Assembly: GCF_010731115.1 (NCBI RefSeq)
Contig: NZ_AP022616.1
Span: 2,294,001 to 2,358,000, forward strand
Source: Mycolicibacterium phocaicum
Lineage (GTDB): Bacteria; Actinomycetota; Actinomycetes; Mycobacteriales; Mycobacteriaceae
Direction of reading: 5' to 3'
DNA: 64,000 nt
The position numbers were made by a program, and so were the translations under genes. Positions 45,943-57,817 of this stretch are shown here, piece by piece (positions within the stretch are counted from its first letter, which is position 1; every line of letters begins with the position of its first letter). The notes beneath the pieces are model-generated. The model had not been told where the DNA came from. It saw only the letters and a list, made by a program, of their open reading frames with translations, and ran no database searches.

Positions 45943-47405
45943 CGCCGTCGCACCGTCACTTTAGGTAGTCTGGCGCGCTTGATGAGGTCGGAATCGGCAA
46001 CGTCCACGTATTCCAGAATGGTCTCCTCGGTCTCATCCATGTCGATGCTCACATCCTCATCGTTCAGCGCAAGGTAGCCGACGATCTCGGCCGCACCCTG
46101 TTCAATCGGGTGAGCAGCGATCACATCGGATAGCAGTGCTGATGTATTGCGAGGTAGCACAGCGCGGATAGTCTCGGCCAGTCGTACCTGGTCGATGTAC
46201 GTCTGGTCGAACAATAGTGCGGCGTCGACCTGCTCGGTGGCTTCGCTTATGTGACTCTCGACAGCAACCGCCACCGGCGGCTGATACAGCGGACGCTCGA
46301 AGGGCAGTGCGATTTCGATGCCCGGCTCGTCGACCTCGAGACCGAAGGACGGCGGGTTCCTGCGCACCTCAAGGGCGGCCGTCTCCACTGCCCGGACGAG
46401 GTCCAACACACGGCGGTTCTCCAGCCAGACTTGATCGTCGAGAAAACGTCGCAGCTGTTCGGAGATCTGCCGGACCGTGCGCTGCGCCCTGTCGGCGGCC
46501 TCCGACCAGTCATGGTGGATTCCCTTGACGCTGTTGTTCCGCTGATCGGGTTCGATCGCGTCGAGAGCGGTAACCTTGGCCAGCAGATCGGCCAGCTCTG
46601 TCTGGCGTTGTTCGGAGAGCAAGAAGTCATAGAACGCTTGAAAGCTGCGTCCTTGATCCGAGCCGGCGATCTCCGAGCGGCTACCAACCAACTCCGCGAG
46701 CAATTCGCCCTTAGCTCCTTCCCAAGCCGCGATCTTCTCGCGCGCGGCTCGATCCAACAACCGGAAATTGTCTTCGACTTCGCGGAAATCCGCCAGCAGT
46801 TCGCGGGCCGTTGCCGACAACTGCTGATAGCGGTCACGTACGCCGGTGGCGTCCAACATGGGAACGTTGCCCGCTTCAATCGAGGCGATCTCCGCATCGA
46901 GTTCAGCTCTGCGCCGACGCAATTCAGCCGTCCGCACTTCGGGTTGAACTTCGGTTCCGTGCACAATCTGACGCAGTAGTTCGACAACGGTGTGCAATCT
47001 CGATTCGGTGCCGACGAAGGACCGTCCCCGCAGATTGAGAACCCAGGAATAGGACTTCTCGAATGCCGGTGTCACCTCGTAGTGAACCTCGTCGTCGCCT
47101 GGCGGGTAGAACCGCCGCAGGTATCCAGCCTCCGTAGCCGCCCAATCTTCCAGATAGGCGCGCGGCTCCTTGGGGTACCGGACCTCGTCGGCATTCAGCG
47201 CATAAAGATGCTCATCGAGCGCACCGGCGACCTCGCTGGCAGAGCACGCGCCACGATTGCCCTCGACGAAGAACTCCCCTAGGAAGGACAGGATGAGCGT
47301 GGCATTGCCTGCACGCAGCAGCCGCCAGGCAGGATGCCGCTCCCGCAACGCACTGACCTCTTGATAGTCCACGCTATCGAGGGTAGGCAGGCGCACCGAC
47401 AGCAT
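45939..47405 (-). CDS. jetA: Wadjet JetA kleisin (EptA/MksF, DUF3375)
   Basis: 488 residues from the ATG at 47405; a TTG at 47420 would add five residues. DUF3375 proteins are the kleisin of type I Wadjet, bridging JetC heads. The N-terminus (LRERHPAWRLLRAGNATLIL) and the helical linker (LRRRRAELDAEIASIEAGNV) are typical. First gene of the jetABCD operon; the full set in canonical order makes the system probably functional. No promoter was identified in the short upstream gap. Confidence 0.9.
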   Translation of the reverse strand: MLSVRLPTLDSVDYQEVSALRERHPAWRLLRAGNATLILSFLGEFFVEGNRGACSASEVAGALDEHLYALNADEVRYPKEPRAYLEDWAATEAGYLRRFYPPGDDEVHYEVTPAFEKSYSWVLNLRGRSFVGTESRLHTVVELLRQIVHGTEVQPEVRTAELRRRRAELDAEIASIEAGNVPMLDATGVRDRYQQLSATARELLADFREVEDNFRLLDRAAREKIAAWEGAKGELLAELVGSRSEIAGSDQGRSFQAFYDFLLSEQRQTELADLLAKVTALDAIEPDQRNNSVKGIHHDWSEAADRAQRTVRQISEQLRRFLDDQVWLENRRVLDLVRAVETAALEVRRNPPSFGLEVDEPGIEIALPFERPLYQPPVAVAVESHISEATEQVDAALLFDQTYIDQVRLAETIRAVLPRNTSALLSDVIAAHPIEQGAAEIVGYLALNDEDVSIDMDETEETILEYVDVADSDLIKRARLPKVTVRRR

Positions 47406-47545
47406 CACACCGTTGCCCAAAATCTACGCTCGGTAGCCCGCACACATCAGGCCGGAATCGACCCATACCTTCCGTTGACACCGAGGTGTTCATCGCGAAG
47501 TAGCCGACCTGCACCCTGTGCACACACCACCACTCAAGCTGCGTA

Positions 47546-47575
47546 AGGCCGCCCCGTCGATGACAGGGGCGGCCT
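47546..47575 (-). terminator. Hairpin terminator after the His-rich peptide gene
   Basis: AGGCCGCCCC (47546-47555) pairs perfectly with GGGGCGGCCT (47566-47575) over a 10-base loop. It lies 18 bases past the stop of the His-rich peptide gene on the minus strand and so isolates the Wadjet operon from transcription coming from the right. No strong U tract follows. Confidence 0.7.
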
Positions 47576-47593
47576 CAGCAGGGACAGAAAGTC

Positions 47594-47794
47594 TCAGCGG
47601 TGGTTGTGCTGGTGGTGGTGATGCACCGGGCTGCCAGGCTGCGGGGCGTTCTGCTGGTGCGGGAACGCGTGGTGCGTGCCGACAGGGCTGCTGGCGGTCG
47701 TGACGTCGGCGTGCGCGGTGGCGGCACCGAGAAAGATGACGGCCGGCGCGGCGGCGAGGGCGAATCCGGCGGCGATGCGGCGGGTGATGTTCAT
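47594..47794 (-). CDS. Small secreted His-rich peptide
   Basis: 66 residues. A clear signal peptide (MNITRRIAAGFALAAAPAVI, cleavage after AHA before DVT) gives a mature peptide of about 37 residues ending PVHHHHQHNHR. The His cluster suggests binding of a metal such as copper, zinc or nickel. AAGGAG precedes the ATG at 47794. Similar tiny secreted His-tailed peptides are common in mycobacteria. Function not established. Confidence 0.7.
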   Translation of the reverse strand: MNITRRIAAGFALAAAPAVIFLGAATAHADVTTASSPVGTHHAFPHQQNAPQPGSPVHHHHQHNHR

Positions 47795-48112
47795 GTCGAC
47801 TCCTTTGGCGGATAAGGCTTTTCAAGTTCTTTCCGGTGTGTTCCGGTGTTGAACTAAGAATGCCGCGCACAGCAGTCGAGCTGTATCCGCCGACCGGCCC
47901 CTCCGTCGGGTGAAAGTCCTGTCCCCCGATCAGGGGACAAGAACCGGCGCCAAGACGACCTGGTCGGATCGGCAGGCTCTACGCCGAACGTGGCGCGTGC
48001 TGAGGCGCCACGCCGCGACGGACCATGCCAAGCGCCACACTCGACATAGGAAGCCAGGACAACCACTGTCCCAGACGAGCCCTCCGCGCGCGTCGGAGCC
48101 GTCCTCTACCGG
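47795..48112. repeat. Intergenic region with a tandem 10-base repeat
   Basis: 318 bases without a convincing gene. TTCCGGTGTG and TTCCGGTGTT lie in tandem at 47831-47850, 37 bases before the peptide gene start, flanked by TTCAA (47821) and TTGAA (47849) as a loose inverted pair; this may be a regulator site for the His-rich peptide. The rest shows nothing I can assign. Confidence 0.35.
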
Positions 48113-48760
48113 TCAGGCCGGCAACCGGCTCAGCCACTCCTCGTCGTTGACGACCTGCCCATCGATGACGACGAGCGGCACGCCCGGCTCCGGGAACTCG
48201 TGCAGGAGCTTGAGGTTGTTGGCGGCGATGACTTTGGAGTCATAGCCGACGGGCAGGCCGAGCCGGATCAGGTCCTGCGCCGACTGCGGCGCACCCGCGC
48301 TACCCGCCAGCTCGGCCAACTGGTCGTTGCTCAGGTCCGTGTCGCCGCCTTCACGCGGCTGGTTCTCTTTCGCGAAAATCTGCTGGATGAAACGCCACGC
48401 GACATCGCTCGACTTCGACTCGCCGGCCGCGACGAAGGCCGCGTAGATCGCACGCTGGTCGTATGTGCCACTGGCCGAATACTTTTCGAGGAAGTTCACG
48501 AATCGCACGTTCACCCGCAGCGCGCCGTTGTCGATGCGCCGCCCCAGTTCCTCGCCGTCGGACCGGATCAGCTTGCCGCTGAACGGGCAGATGGGGTCGA
48601 GGTAGAGGTCGATCTGCCCGAGCGCGTGCGGGTCACCGATGGAGATGACGTCCCCGGCGGGTGCGGCAACGGCGGCGTGCGCCTGGCCGGCTGCAGGGCC
48701 GCCCATGAGCAACCCGATGAGCAGCCCCACAACGACGCTGAGGACGCCACGCCAGTTCAC
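48113..48760 (-). CDS. Secreted DsbA-like thioredoxin-fold protein with CxxS site
   Basis: 215 residues from the GTG at 48760, chosen because GGAGG lies 7 bases before it; upstream GTG 48766 and TTG 48784 are alternatives. A hydrophobic N-terminal segment (VLSVVVGLLIGLLMGGPAAG) is a signal peptide or anchor. The thioredoxin fold is seen in QIDLYLDPICPFSGKLI, with CPFS in place of the CxxC of disulfide oxidases, and the cis-Pro strand GVPLVVIDGQVV. A CxxS site suggests an isomerase or monothiol role, or loss of oxidase activity. It lies 42 bases after the SulP gene and may be the last gene of the transport operon. Confidence 0.75.
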   Translation of the reverse strand: MNWRGVLSVVVGLLIGLLMGGPAAGQAHAAVAAPAGDVISIGDPHALGQIDLYLDPICPFSGKLIRSDGEELGRRIDNGALRVNVRFVNFLEKYSASGTYDQRAIYAAFVAAGESKSSDVAWRFIQQIFAKENQPREGGDTDLSNDQLAELAGSAGAPQSAQDLIRLGLPVGYDSKVIAANNLKLLHEFPEPGVPLVVIDGQVVNDEEWLSRLPA

Positions 48761-48802
48761 GTTCACGCCTCCATCATGGCGCAACGTTGCAGGCCCGCGC
48801 CG

Positions 48803-50269
48803 CTAAATGCCTAGGCGTCCCGACAACCGGAAAAGCCGGTCGGAACTCGCGTCATCAAGCCCGACGAATCGCACCGTCTTTCCTCGCGACGAGTACTTCA
48901 TCCGGATCGCATCAAGGACGGCCACCGACGAGGCGTCCCACACCGCGGTGCCCGACAAGTCCACCACGACGTCGGCGGGGTCGCCCGCGTAGTCGAACTG
49001 ATGCACCAGGTCGTTGCTGGATACGAAGAACAGATCGCCGCACACCCGGTACATCCCCGGTTCCACCAAGGACACCGAGGTGGAATGCGCGACGCGGCGC
49101 GCGAACGCGATCATTGCGGCCAACACCCCGAGCGCGACGCCGATCGCCAGGTTACCGGTGCCGACCGTCGCGCAGACCGTGATCGCCATAACCAGAGTTT
49201 CACTGCGCGGCAACACCTTCAGCGTCCGCGGCGCCACGCTGTGCCAGTCGAAGGTTGCTACCGAGACGACGATCATCACGGCGACCAGCGCCGCCATCGG
49301 TATCCGCCCGACCAGGTCGCCGAGGGCCAGCACCAGGATCAGCACGAACACCCCGGTCAGTAGCGTCGAGAGCCGGGTCCGGGCGCCGGCGATCTTGACG
49401 TTCATCATCGTCTGCCCCACCACGGCGCAACCACCCATGCCACCGAACAGCGCGGTCACCACGTTGGCCATGCCCTGCCCGCACGCCTCGCGGGTCTTGT
49501 TCGACGGCGTGTCTGTGATGTCGTCGACGAGCTTGGCCGTCATCAATAATTCGAGCAGCCCGACCAGCGCGGCTCCCACCGCGTACGGTGCGATGACCTG
49601 CAGCGTGTGCAGGGTGAACGGCACGTCTGGAATGCCGGGCATCGGCAACGAATTCGGCAGCGCCCCTTGATCTCCCACGTTAGGCACGTGCCAGCCGAAG
49701 GCCACCACCGCCACGGTCAGCACCAGCACCACGACCAGTGGCGGCGGCACCGCAGTGGTCAGTTTGGGCAGCAGCACCATCAACGCGATGCCGGCCGCGG
49801 TGAGCGGATACACCAGCCACGGCACGTCGATCAGATGCCGAAGCTGGGCGACGAACACCAGAATCGCGAGTGCGTTGACGAAGCCGACCATCACGCTGCG
49901 CGGAATGAACCGCATCAACTTGGCCACCCCGAGAAACGCCAGCAGCATCTGAATCACGCCCGCCAACGCGATGGTGGTCACCAGGTAGCCGACGCCGTGC
50001 TCGTGGGCCACCGGCGCCACCACGAGTGCCACCGCCGCCGTCGCCGCCGACACCATGGCCGGGCGTCCCCCGGCGAACGCGATGGTGATTGCCATGGTCA
50101 CCGAGGAGAACAGCCCAACGCGGGGATCGACGCCCGCAATGACGGAGAAGGCGATGGCTTCCGGGATCAGCGCCAGCCCGACGACCGGCCCGGCCAGCAC
50201 CTCGGTGCGTAGCACGGCGGGTGACAGATCGGTACGGGGCGCGCGGAACCCCGGCAGGGTGATGCTCAT
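48803..50269 (-). CDS. SulP-family anion transporter with STAS domain
   Basis: 488 residues from the ATG at 50269, preceded by AAGGAG; the longer open frame runs through the ABC ATPase gene and is not real. SulP proteins carry sulfate, bicarbonate or related anions across the inner membrane. Ten or more hydrophobic segments, the early motif LALIPEAIAFSVIAGVDP and the C-terminal STAS domain (VVVDLSGTAVWDASSVAVLD) are visible. It follows the ABC transporter genes with a 29-base gap. Confidence 0.88.
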   Translation of the reverse strand: MSITLPGFRAPRTDLSPAVLRTEVLAGPVVGLALIPEAIAFSVIAGVDPRVGLFSSVTMAITIAFAGGRPAMVSAATAAVALVVAPVAHEHGVGYLVTTIALAGVIQMLLAFLGVAKLMRFIPRSVMVGFVNALAILVFVAQLRHLIDVPWLVYPLTAAGIALMVLLPKLTTAVPPPLVVVLVLTVAVVAFGWHVPNVGDQGALPNSLPMPGIPDVPFTLHTLQVIAPYAVGAALVGLLELLMTAKLVDDITDTPSNKTREACGQGMANVVTALFGGMGGCAVVGQTMMNVKIAGARTRLSTLLTGVFVLILVLALGDLVGRIPMAALVAVMIVVSVATFDWHSVAPRTLKVLPRSETLVMAITVCATVGTGNLAIGVALGVLAAMIAFARRVAHSTSVSLVEPGMYRVCGDLFFVSSNDLVHQFDYAGDPADVVVDLSGTAVWDASSVAVLDAIRMKYSSRGKTVRFVGLDDASSDRLFRLSGRLGI

Positions 50270-50298
50270 CGAAACTCCTTGGCGGAAAGCCAGTTTGG

Positions 50299-51048
50299 TC
50301 AGGCGGCCGGGCGCTGACCGAGGAAGTCCAGGATCGCGCGGCGGCGCCGCTGGTAGGACTCCTCGAATTGCGCCTCGGGGGTGCGGGGCTGCTCGATGGT
50401 GATGACCTCGGCGACGGTGGCGGGCCGGTGGCTCAGCAGCACGACGCGGTCGGCCAACAGCAGCGCCTCGTCGACGTCGTGGGTGACGAACAGCAGCGTC
50501 ATCTTGTGGTCCTCCCACACCGACATCAGCAGCTGCTGCATCTCCAGCCGGGTCTGCGCGTCGAGGGCGCCGAACGGCTCGTCCATCAGCATCACCCGCG
50601 GCTTGCAGGCCAGGGTCCGGGCCAGCTGCACCCGCTGGCGCATGCCGCCCGAGAGCTGGCTCGGCAGGTGGTGCAGATACGCCCCGAGCCCGACCTGCTC
50701 GAGCCGCGCCGTCGCCGTCTCCTTCAGCTCCTTGCCGCGCACACCCCGCAGCTTGAGCGGGAACTCGACGTTCTTGAGCGCACTGCGCCACGGGAACAGC
50801 GCGTCCTCCTGGAACACCATGGCGCACTGGGCCGCATTGCCAGCGACCGGTGCCCCGTCGACTGTGGCGGTGCCACCCATGGGCTTGAGCAGCCCGGCCA
50901 ACGCCCGCAGAATGGTCGACTTGCCGCAGCCGGACGGGCCGAGGAAGACGACCACTTCGCCACCCTCGATGGCCAGGCTGATGTTGGCAGCGACCACACC
51001 GTTGAAGCCCAGCTGCAGCTGCTGGAGATTGACGGCGCCGGCGCTCAT
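50299..51048 (-). CDS. ABC transporter ATP-binding protein, sulfonate/nitrate/taurine type
   Basis: 249 residues from the ATG at 51048, overlapping the permease stop (ATGA). ATPase motifs: Walker A GPSGCGKST (about residue 38), Q-loop VFQEDALFPW, signature LSGGMRQRVQLARTL (about 133), Walker B VMLMDEPFGALD (about 155) and H-loop VTHDVDEAL. The FPWR after the Q-loop is typical of SsuB/TauB/NrtD proteins. It drives import with the neighbouring permease and binding protein. Confidence 0.9.
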   Translation of the reverse strand: MSAGAVNLQQLQLGFNGVVAANISLAIEGGEVVVFLGPSGCGKSTILRALAGLLKPMGGTATVDGAPVAGNAAQCAMVFQEDALFPWRSALKNVEFPLKLRGVRGKELKETATARLEQVGLGAYLHHLPSQLSGGMRQRVQLARTLACKPRVMLMDEPFGALDAQTRLEMQQLLMSVWEDHKMTLLFVTHDVDEALLLADRVVLLSHRPATVAEVITIEQPRTPEAQFEESYQRRRRAILDFLGQRPAA

Positions 51049-51932
51049 CGGGCGGCCCTCGGCAGCCAGCGGTTGACCCGCCGTCCGATCCGTTCCACCA
51101 ACCACGCGGTACCAAGTCCCAGCGCGCCGATGGAAATCATGCCGACCACCACTCCGGCGTAGTCGAGCAATCCGTAGGCCTGCCAGGTGTAGTACCCGAT
51201 GCCGTATTGGCCCGAGATCATCTCCGCACTGACCACGCAGATCCAGGCCACGCCCATCGCGACCGAGAGGCCGGCGAAAATCCCCGGTAGCGCACCTGGG
51301 ATTATCACGTGGAGCAACAACGACATTCGTCCGGCACCCATGGTCTGCGCGGCTTCCTCCCACACTTTCGGCATCGAGTCCATGGCGTGGATGGTGCTGA
51401 CCACCACCGGGAAGAACGCGGCGAAGAACGTGATGAACACGATGCCCTGCTCGCTGGACGGGAACAGCAGGATGGTGAGCGGCACCAGCGCGATGGCCGG
51501 GATGGGGCGGATCAGTTCGATGAACGGCCGCAACGTCATTCGGGCGATCTCCGAGCGACCGATCAGCACACCCAACCCGATACCGATCACAGCCGCCAGA
51601 CCGAAGCCCAGCAGGATGCGTTGCAGGCTGGCCAGCAGGTCGTCGTAGAAAGCAGCTGAACTGGCCCGTGTCATCAGAGTGTGGAACACGGCCTCCGGTG
51701 CCGGCATCCGGTTGAACCGCAGCCACGCGACGACGTTGTGCGCCGTCAGCAGATGCCACAGCGTCAGGAAGACGGCGATCGGGATGAGCGGCAGCAGGAA
51801 GGCCGGGAGACGCCGTGCGGCCGGCGCCGACAGCAGATCAACCACCTTGTGCCGCATCGGTTTTCCGGTCCGCTTCGCCGGTGACCACAGGCGAGGGACC
51901 GCCAGCGTGGGTCTGGTCATGAGCTCGGTCAT
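51045..51932 (-). CDS. ABC transporter permease, SsuC/TauC-like
   Basis: 295 residues from the ATG at 51932; the longer frame has a Pro/Ser-rich lead without support. Six membrane segments are visible, with the coupling motif EEAAQTMGAGRMSLLLHVIIPGALPGI (position about 170-195), the EAA loop of importer permeases. Expected to move sulfonate, sulfate ester or a similar oxyanion compound. Same operon as the binding protein upstream (28-base gap). Confidence 0.88.
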   Translation of the reverse strand: MTELMTRPTLAVPRLWSPAKRTGKPMRHKVVDLLSAPAARRLPAFLLPLIPIAVFLTLWHLLTAHNVVAWLRFNRMPAPEAVFHTLMTRASSAAFYDDLLASLQRILLGFGLAAVIGIGLGVLIGRSEIARMTLRPFIELIRPIPAIALVPLTILLFPSSEQGIVFITFFAAFFPVVVSTIHAMDSMPKVWEEAAQTMGAGRMSLLLHVIIPGALPGIFAGLSVAMGVAWICVVSAEMISGQYGIGYYTWQAYGLLDYAGVVVGMISIGALGLGTAWLVERIGRRVNRWLPRAAR

Positions 51933-51960
51933 GCGTTTCCTTTCTCTCCTGTTGGTGTGA

Positions 51961-53410
51961 CTAGCCCGCGACGCGGGATTGACCGATGGCGGCGGCGTAG
52001 CCGACGGCTGCCGCTTGGGGGTGCTTGGTCCGGTACGTGTCGGCACCGGCGGACGTAGCGAAGGGCTTGTACCGCTGAGTGGGTAGGGCCTCCGGATCCT
52101 GAAGCCAGACAGCGTGATCGGCGAAGATCCGCAGGCCGGTCAAGGCGTCAGGCACGTAGGCGGCCCGGATGTGCGGTGTCGCGGCAAGCCGGCGCAGTAG
52201 GCAACTCGGGGTGGCGGAGACTTCAGTGGCCGCACCGGATGCCCACAGTTCAGAGGCCTGCGCCGGGTCGTTGACCGGCAGTCCGCACACCTCGTCGAAA
52301 CCGGTCAGCGTCATCGGATTCGCGGTGTTCGCCTGACGCTGCGGGTAGTCGGGTCCGAACAACTGCTTCAGATATCCGTCGTTGATGAAATGAGAGACGT
52401 CGAAATCCTTTGTCACCGCGCCGCGCCCGACCAGGTAGGTCTTGATCGGCTTGAACGCCGCGAGCACCCGATCCTTGAGCGTCATATCGAAACTCACGAA
52501 GCCGTTCGGACCGTTGTACAGATAGATCACTTCGGGTTCGATCCCGGTCAGGGCACTGACCCGCAGGGCCGACTTGAGCGGATGCGCGACGATCTCGTCG
52601 GTGGTGCTCTTCATGGCCCGCAGGAACGCCGCCATCACCTCGGGATGGCCGTCGACGAACTGCCGGCGCGCGACAACGCCGTGAAAGGTGGGCACATTGT
52701 TGTCGCCGCCGTCGTATAGCAGCCGCCCCTGGTTGCGGTAGATCACCAGCTGCGGCCATGGCACGAACTGCGCCAGGGCGTCGACCTGGCCACCGTCGAT
52801 CGACGACGCTCCGACCGACGGATCCTGATTGACGACGTGCAGCGAGTCCTTGCTGATGCCAACGGTTTTCACGGCGGTGGACAACATGCCGTCGCCGGCC
52901 GATCCGAGGCTGGTGGACACCTTCTTGCCGGTCAGGTCAGCGAGCGTGCGCGCCGACGAGTCCGACCGCACCACCACCTGATTCAGCGATCCGCGCAGGT
53001 TGTAGCCGGTGGTGGCGACCAATTCCGTTGCCGCGTCATCGTATTTGTGGGTCTTGGAGCCGTTGGTCAGCAGCGGATAGTCGCCCATCGATCCGATGTC
53101 GACGTGCGTGGCGATCATCTGCGCCGTCAGCGGAGCGCCCGAAGCGAAGTCCTGCCACACAACCCGGTACTTCGTGTTGGTGGTCGCGCCCAATTGCTTG
53201 AGCTGGTTCTCGAAGTCACCACGATCGCGCAGCAGCGTGCCGGCGTTGACGGTGTTGATGGTCTTGGATTGATAGCCGACGTTGACGACGACGGTCGGTT
53301 CCGACAGCACGCCGCACCCCGTCAGCAGTTGGGCCCCACCAACCGTGAGCGGTCAGCAGAGCAACCGAGCGGGCCTGCCGAGGGCTGCCAGTGCGCTGTT
53401 GCTTGTCCAT
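51961..53410 (-). CDS. ABC substrate-binding lipoprotein with an apparent frameshift in the signal peptide
   Basis: The open frame 51961-53310 encodes a SsuA/TauA-like periplasmic binding protein (VNVGYQSKTINTVNAGTLL, VDIGSMGDYPLL, LADLTGKKVSTSLGSAGDGM). Just upstream, the same frame reads QLLTGCGVLSEP, a lipobox with Cys near 53322, but has a stop at 53355-53353 and no start before GTG 53310. A fitting start and signal sequence (MDKQQRTGSPRQARSVALLT from ATG 53410) lies one frame off; removing one base near 53347 joins them. Either the gene is broken or the sequence has a one-base error. First gene of the transport operon. Confidence 0.75.
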
Positions 53411-53611
53411 GTCCACAAGGGTCAACCGTTTCTGTTACCTCGCTGTCATCTGAGGTTGCGCGGTAGTTACGCCATCTGCGCGGGCTGAAACCGCAGGTCA
53501 GATGGGGAATCGCCGCGATTGCGCCGCACCGCCGACACCGTGAATTAACACCCTGTTACGCCACCTCCGGTGCCCTGGCATGACACAGATTTATCGGAAA
53601 GTCTTGTAGCC
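53411..53611. promoter_or_regulatory. Divergent promoter region with GTTACGCCACCT half-site
   Basis: This gap separates the leftward transport operon from the rightward DUF202 genes. The 12-mer GTTACGCCACCT at 53555-53566 is repeated exactly upstream of the GntR gene (58667-58678), where it forms one arm of an inverted repeat. Here only the one arm is evident. It suggests that the GntR/UTRA regulator may also control the transporter. Confidence 0.45.
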
Positions 53612-53980
53612 ATGGACATTTCGAGCGTGACGACTCCGCGTACCCCGATCGAGCCCGACTACCGGTTCACCCTCGCCAATGAGCGCACGTTCCTGGCCTG
53701 GCAGCGCACGTCACTGGGGCTGATGGCCGCCGCTGTCGCTGTCGTCCAGTTCATGCCGGAGCTCGCGATCCCGGGCGTTCGGCACGTTCTGGGCGTCGGC
53801 GTCGGCGCCATGGCGGTCCTGACCTCCGTCGCGGGACTACGACGCTGGAGCCAGGTGGACCGGGCCATCCGCAACGACGAACCGCTGCCGCAGGCCTCCG
53901 CTCCCACCTTCCTCACCACGGGCCTGGCGCTGATCGGACTGATCACCGTCGTCCTCGCGCTCAGCGCCACGGTGCGATGA
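53612..53980 (+). CDS. DUF202 (YidH-like) membrane protein
   Basis: 122 residues from the ATG at 53612. DUF202 signature [20 protein letters not shown] at about residues 18-37, with three membrane segments (about 35-52, 60-80, 100-120). Function unknown; such proteins usually come in pairs, as here. Overlaps the next gene by 4 bases. Confidence 0.82.
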   Translation: MDISSVTTPRTPIEPDYRFTLANERTFLAWQRTSLGLMAAAVAVVQFMPELAIPGVRHVLGVGVGAMAVLTSVAGLRRWSQVDRAIRNDEPLPQASAPTFLTTGLALIGLITVVLALSATVR

Positions 53981-54297
53981 CGCTCACCCACGATCGCGGG
54001 CTACAGGCCGAACGCACGGCGCTGGCCTGGAACCGCACGGGGCTGGCGATCGCCACCTCGGGTGTTCTGGTGTTGCTACGCAACGCCGATACATTCAACG
54101 GCGGTCACGACGCGACGCGGCTCATCCTTGTCGCCACCGTCGCGGTACTCGCCGCTGTCGTGTGTGGGTTCGGCGTGAACCGGCGACGGCAGCTGGCCCG
54201 CGGACATTATTCCGCGATGCGGTATCTACCGGCCGTCGGACTCGCAGTGATCGCTGAGGGCGTGCTGGTGCTGACGTACCTCATGCCGCTCGGCTAG
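53977..54297 (+). CDS. DUF202 membrane protein, second of the pair
   Basis: 106 residues with the same family start ([20 protein letters not shown]) and three membrane segments. ATGA overlap with the first DUF202 gene; the two probably form a complex. Followed by a strong hairpin terminator. Confidence 0.82.
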   Translation: MTLTHDRGLQAERTALAWNRTGLAIATSGVLVLLRNADTFNGGHDATRLILVATVAVLAAVVCGFGVNRRRQLARGHYSAMRYLPAVGLAVIAEGVLVLTYLMPLG

Positions 54298-54340
54298 CGG
54301 CATTCACACCCGTCACTGCAGCCACTGGCTCGCTAGGCCC

Positions 54341-54392
54341 ACATGACTTCGGAACCCGATACCGCCGGTGATATCGGGTTCCGAAGTCGTGT
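54341..54392. terminator. Long bidirectional hairpin terminator
   Basis: A 21-base arm (54341-54361, core CTTCGGAACCCGATA) pairs with 54372-54392 with a single G-T wobble and a 10-base loop. It lies between the converging DUF202 pair and the extra gyrB gene and should stop transcription from both sides. Confidence 0.8.
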
Positions 54393-54418
54393 CGACCACC
54401 TCAGACGGGTACCTCTGA

Positions 54419-57747
<3,329 letters not shown>

Positions 57748-57817
57748 GGTTGTACTACCTCTCTATCGATTGTGTTAATCGGTAAGGGGATTGGGTGATT
57801 GACTGCTGAAGTGCCGG

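Noticed and set aside
50270..51115. Upstream extension of the SulP frame to 770 residues
   Set aside because: The extra part is antisense-like reading of the ABC ATPase gene in another frame; the ATG at 50269 has AAGGAG and the family-typical start.
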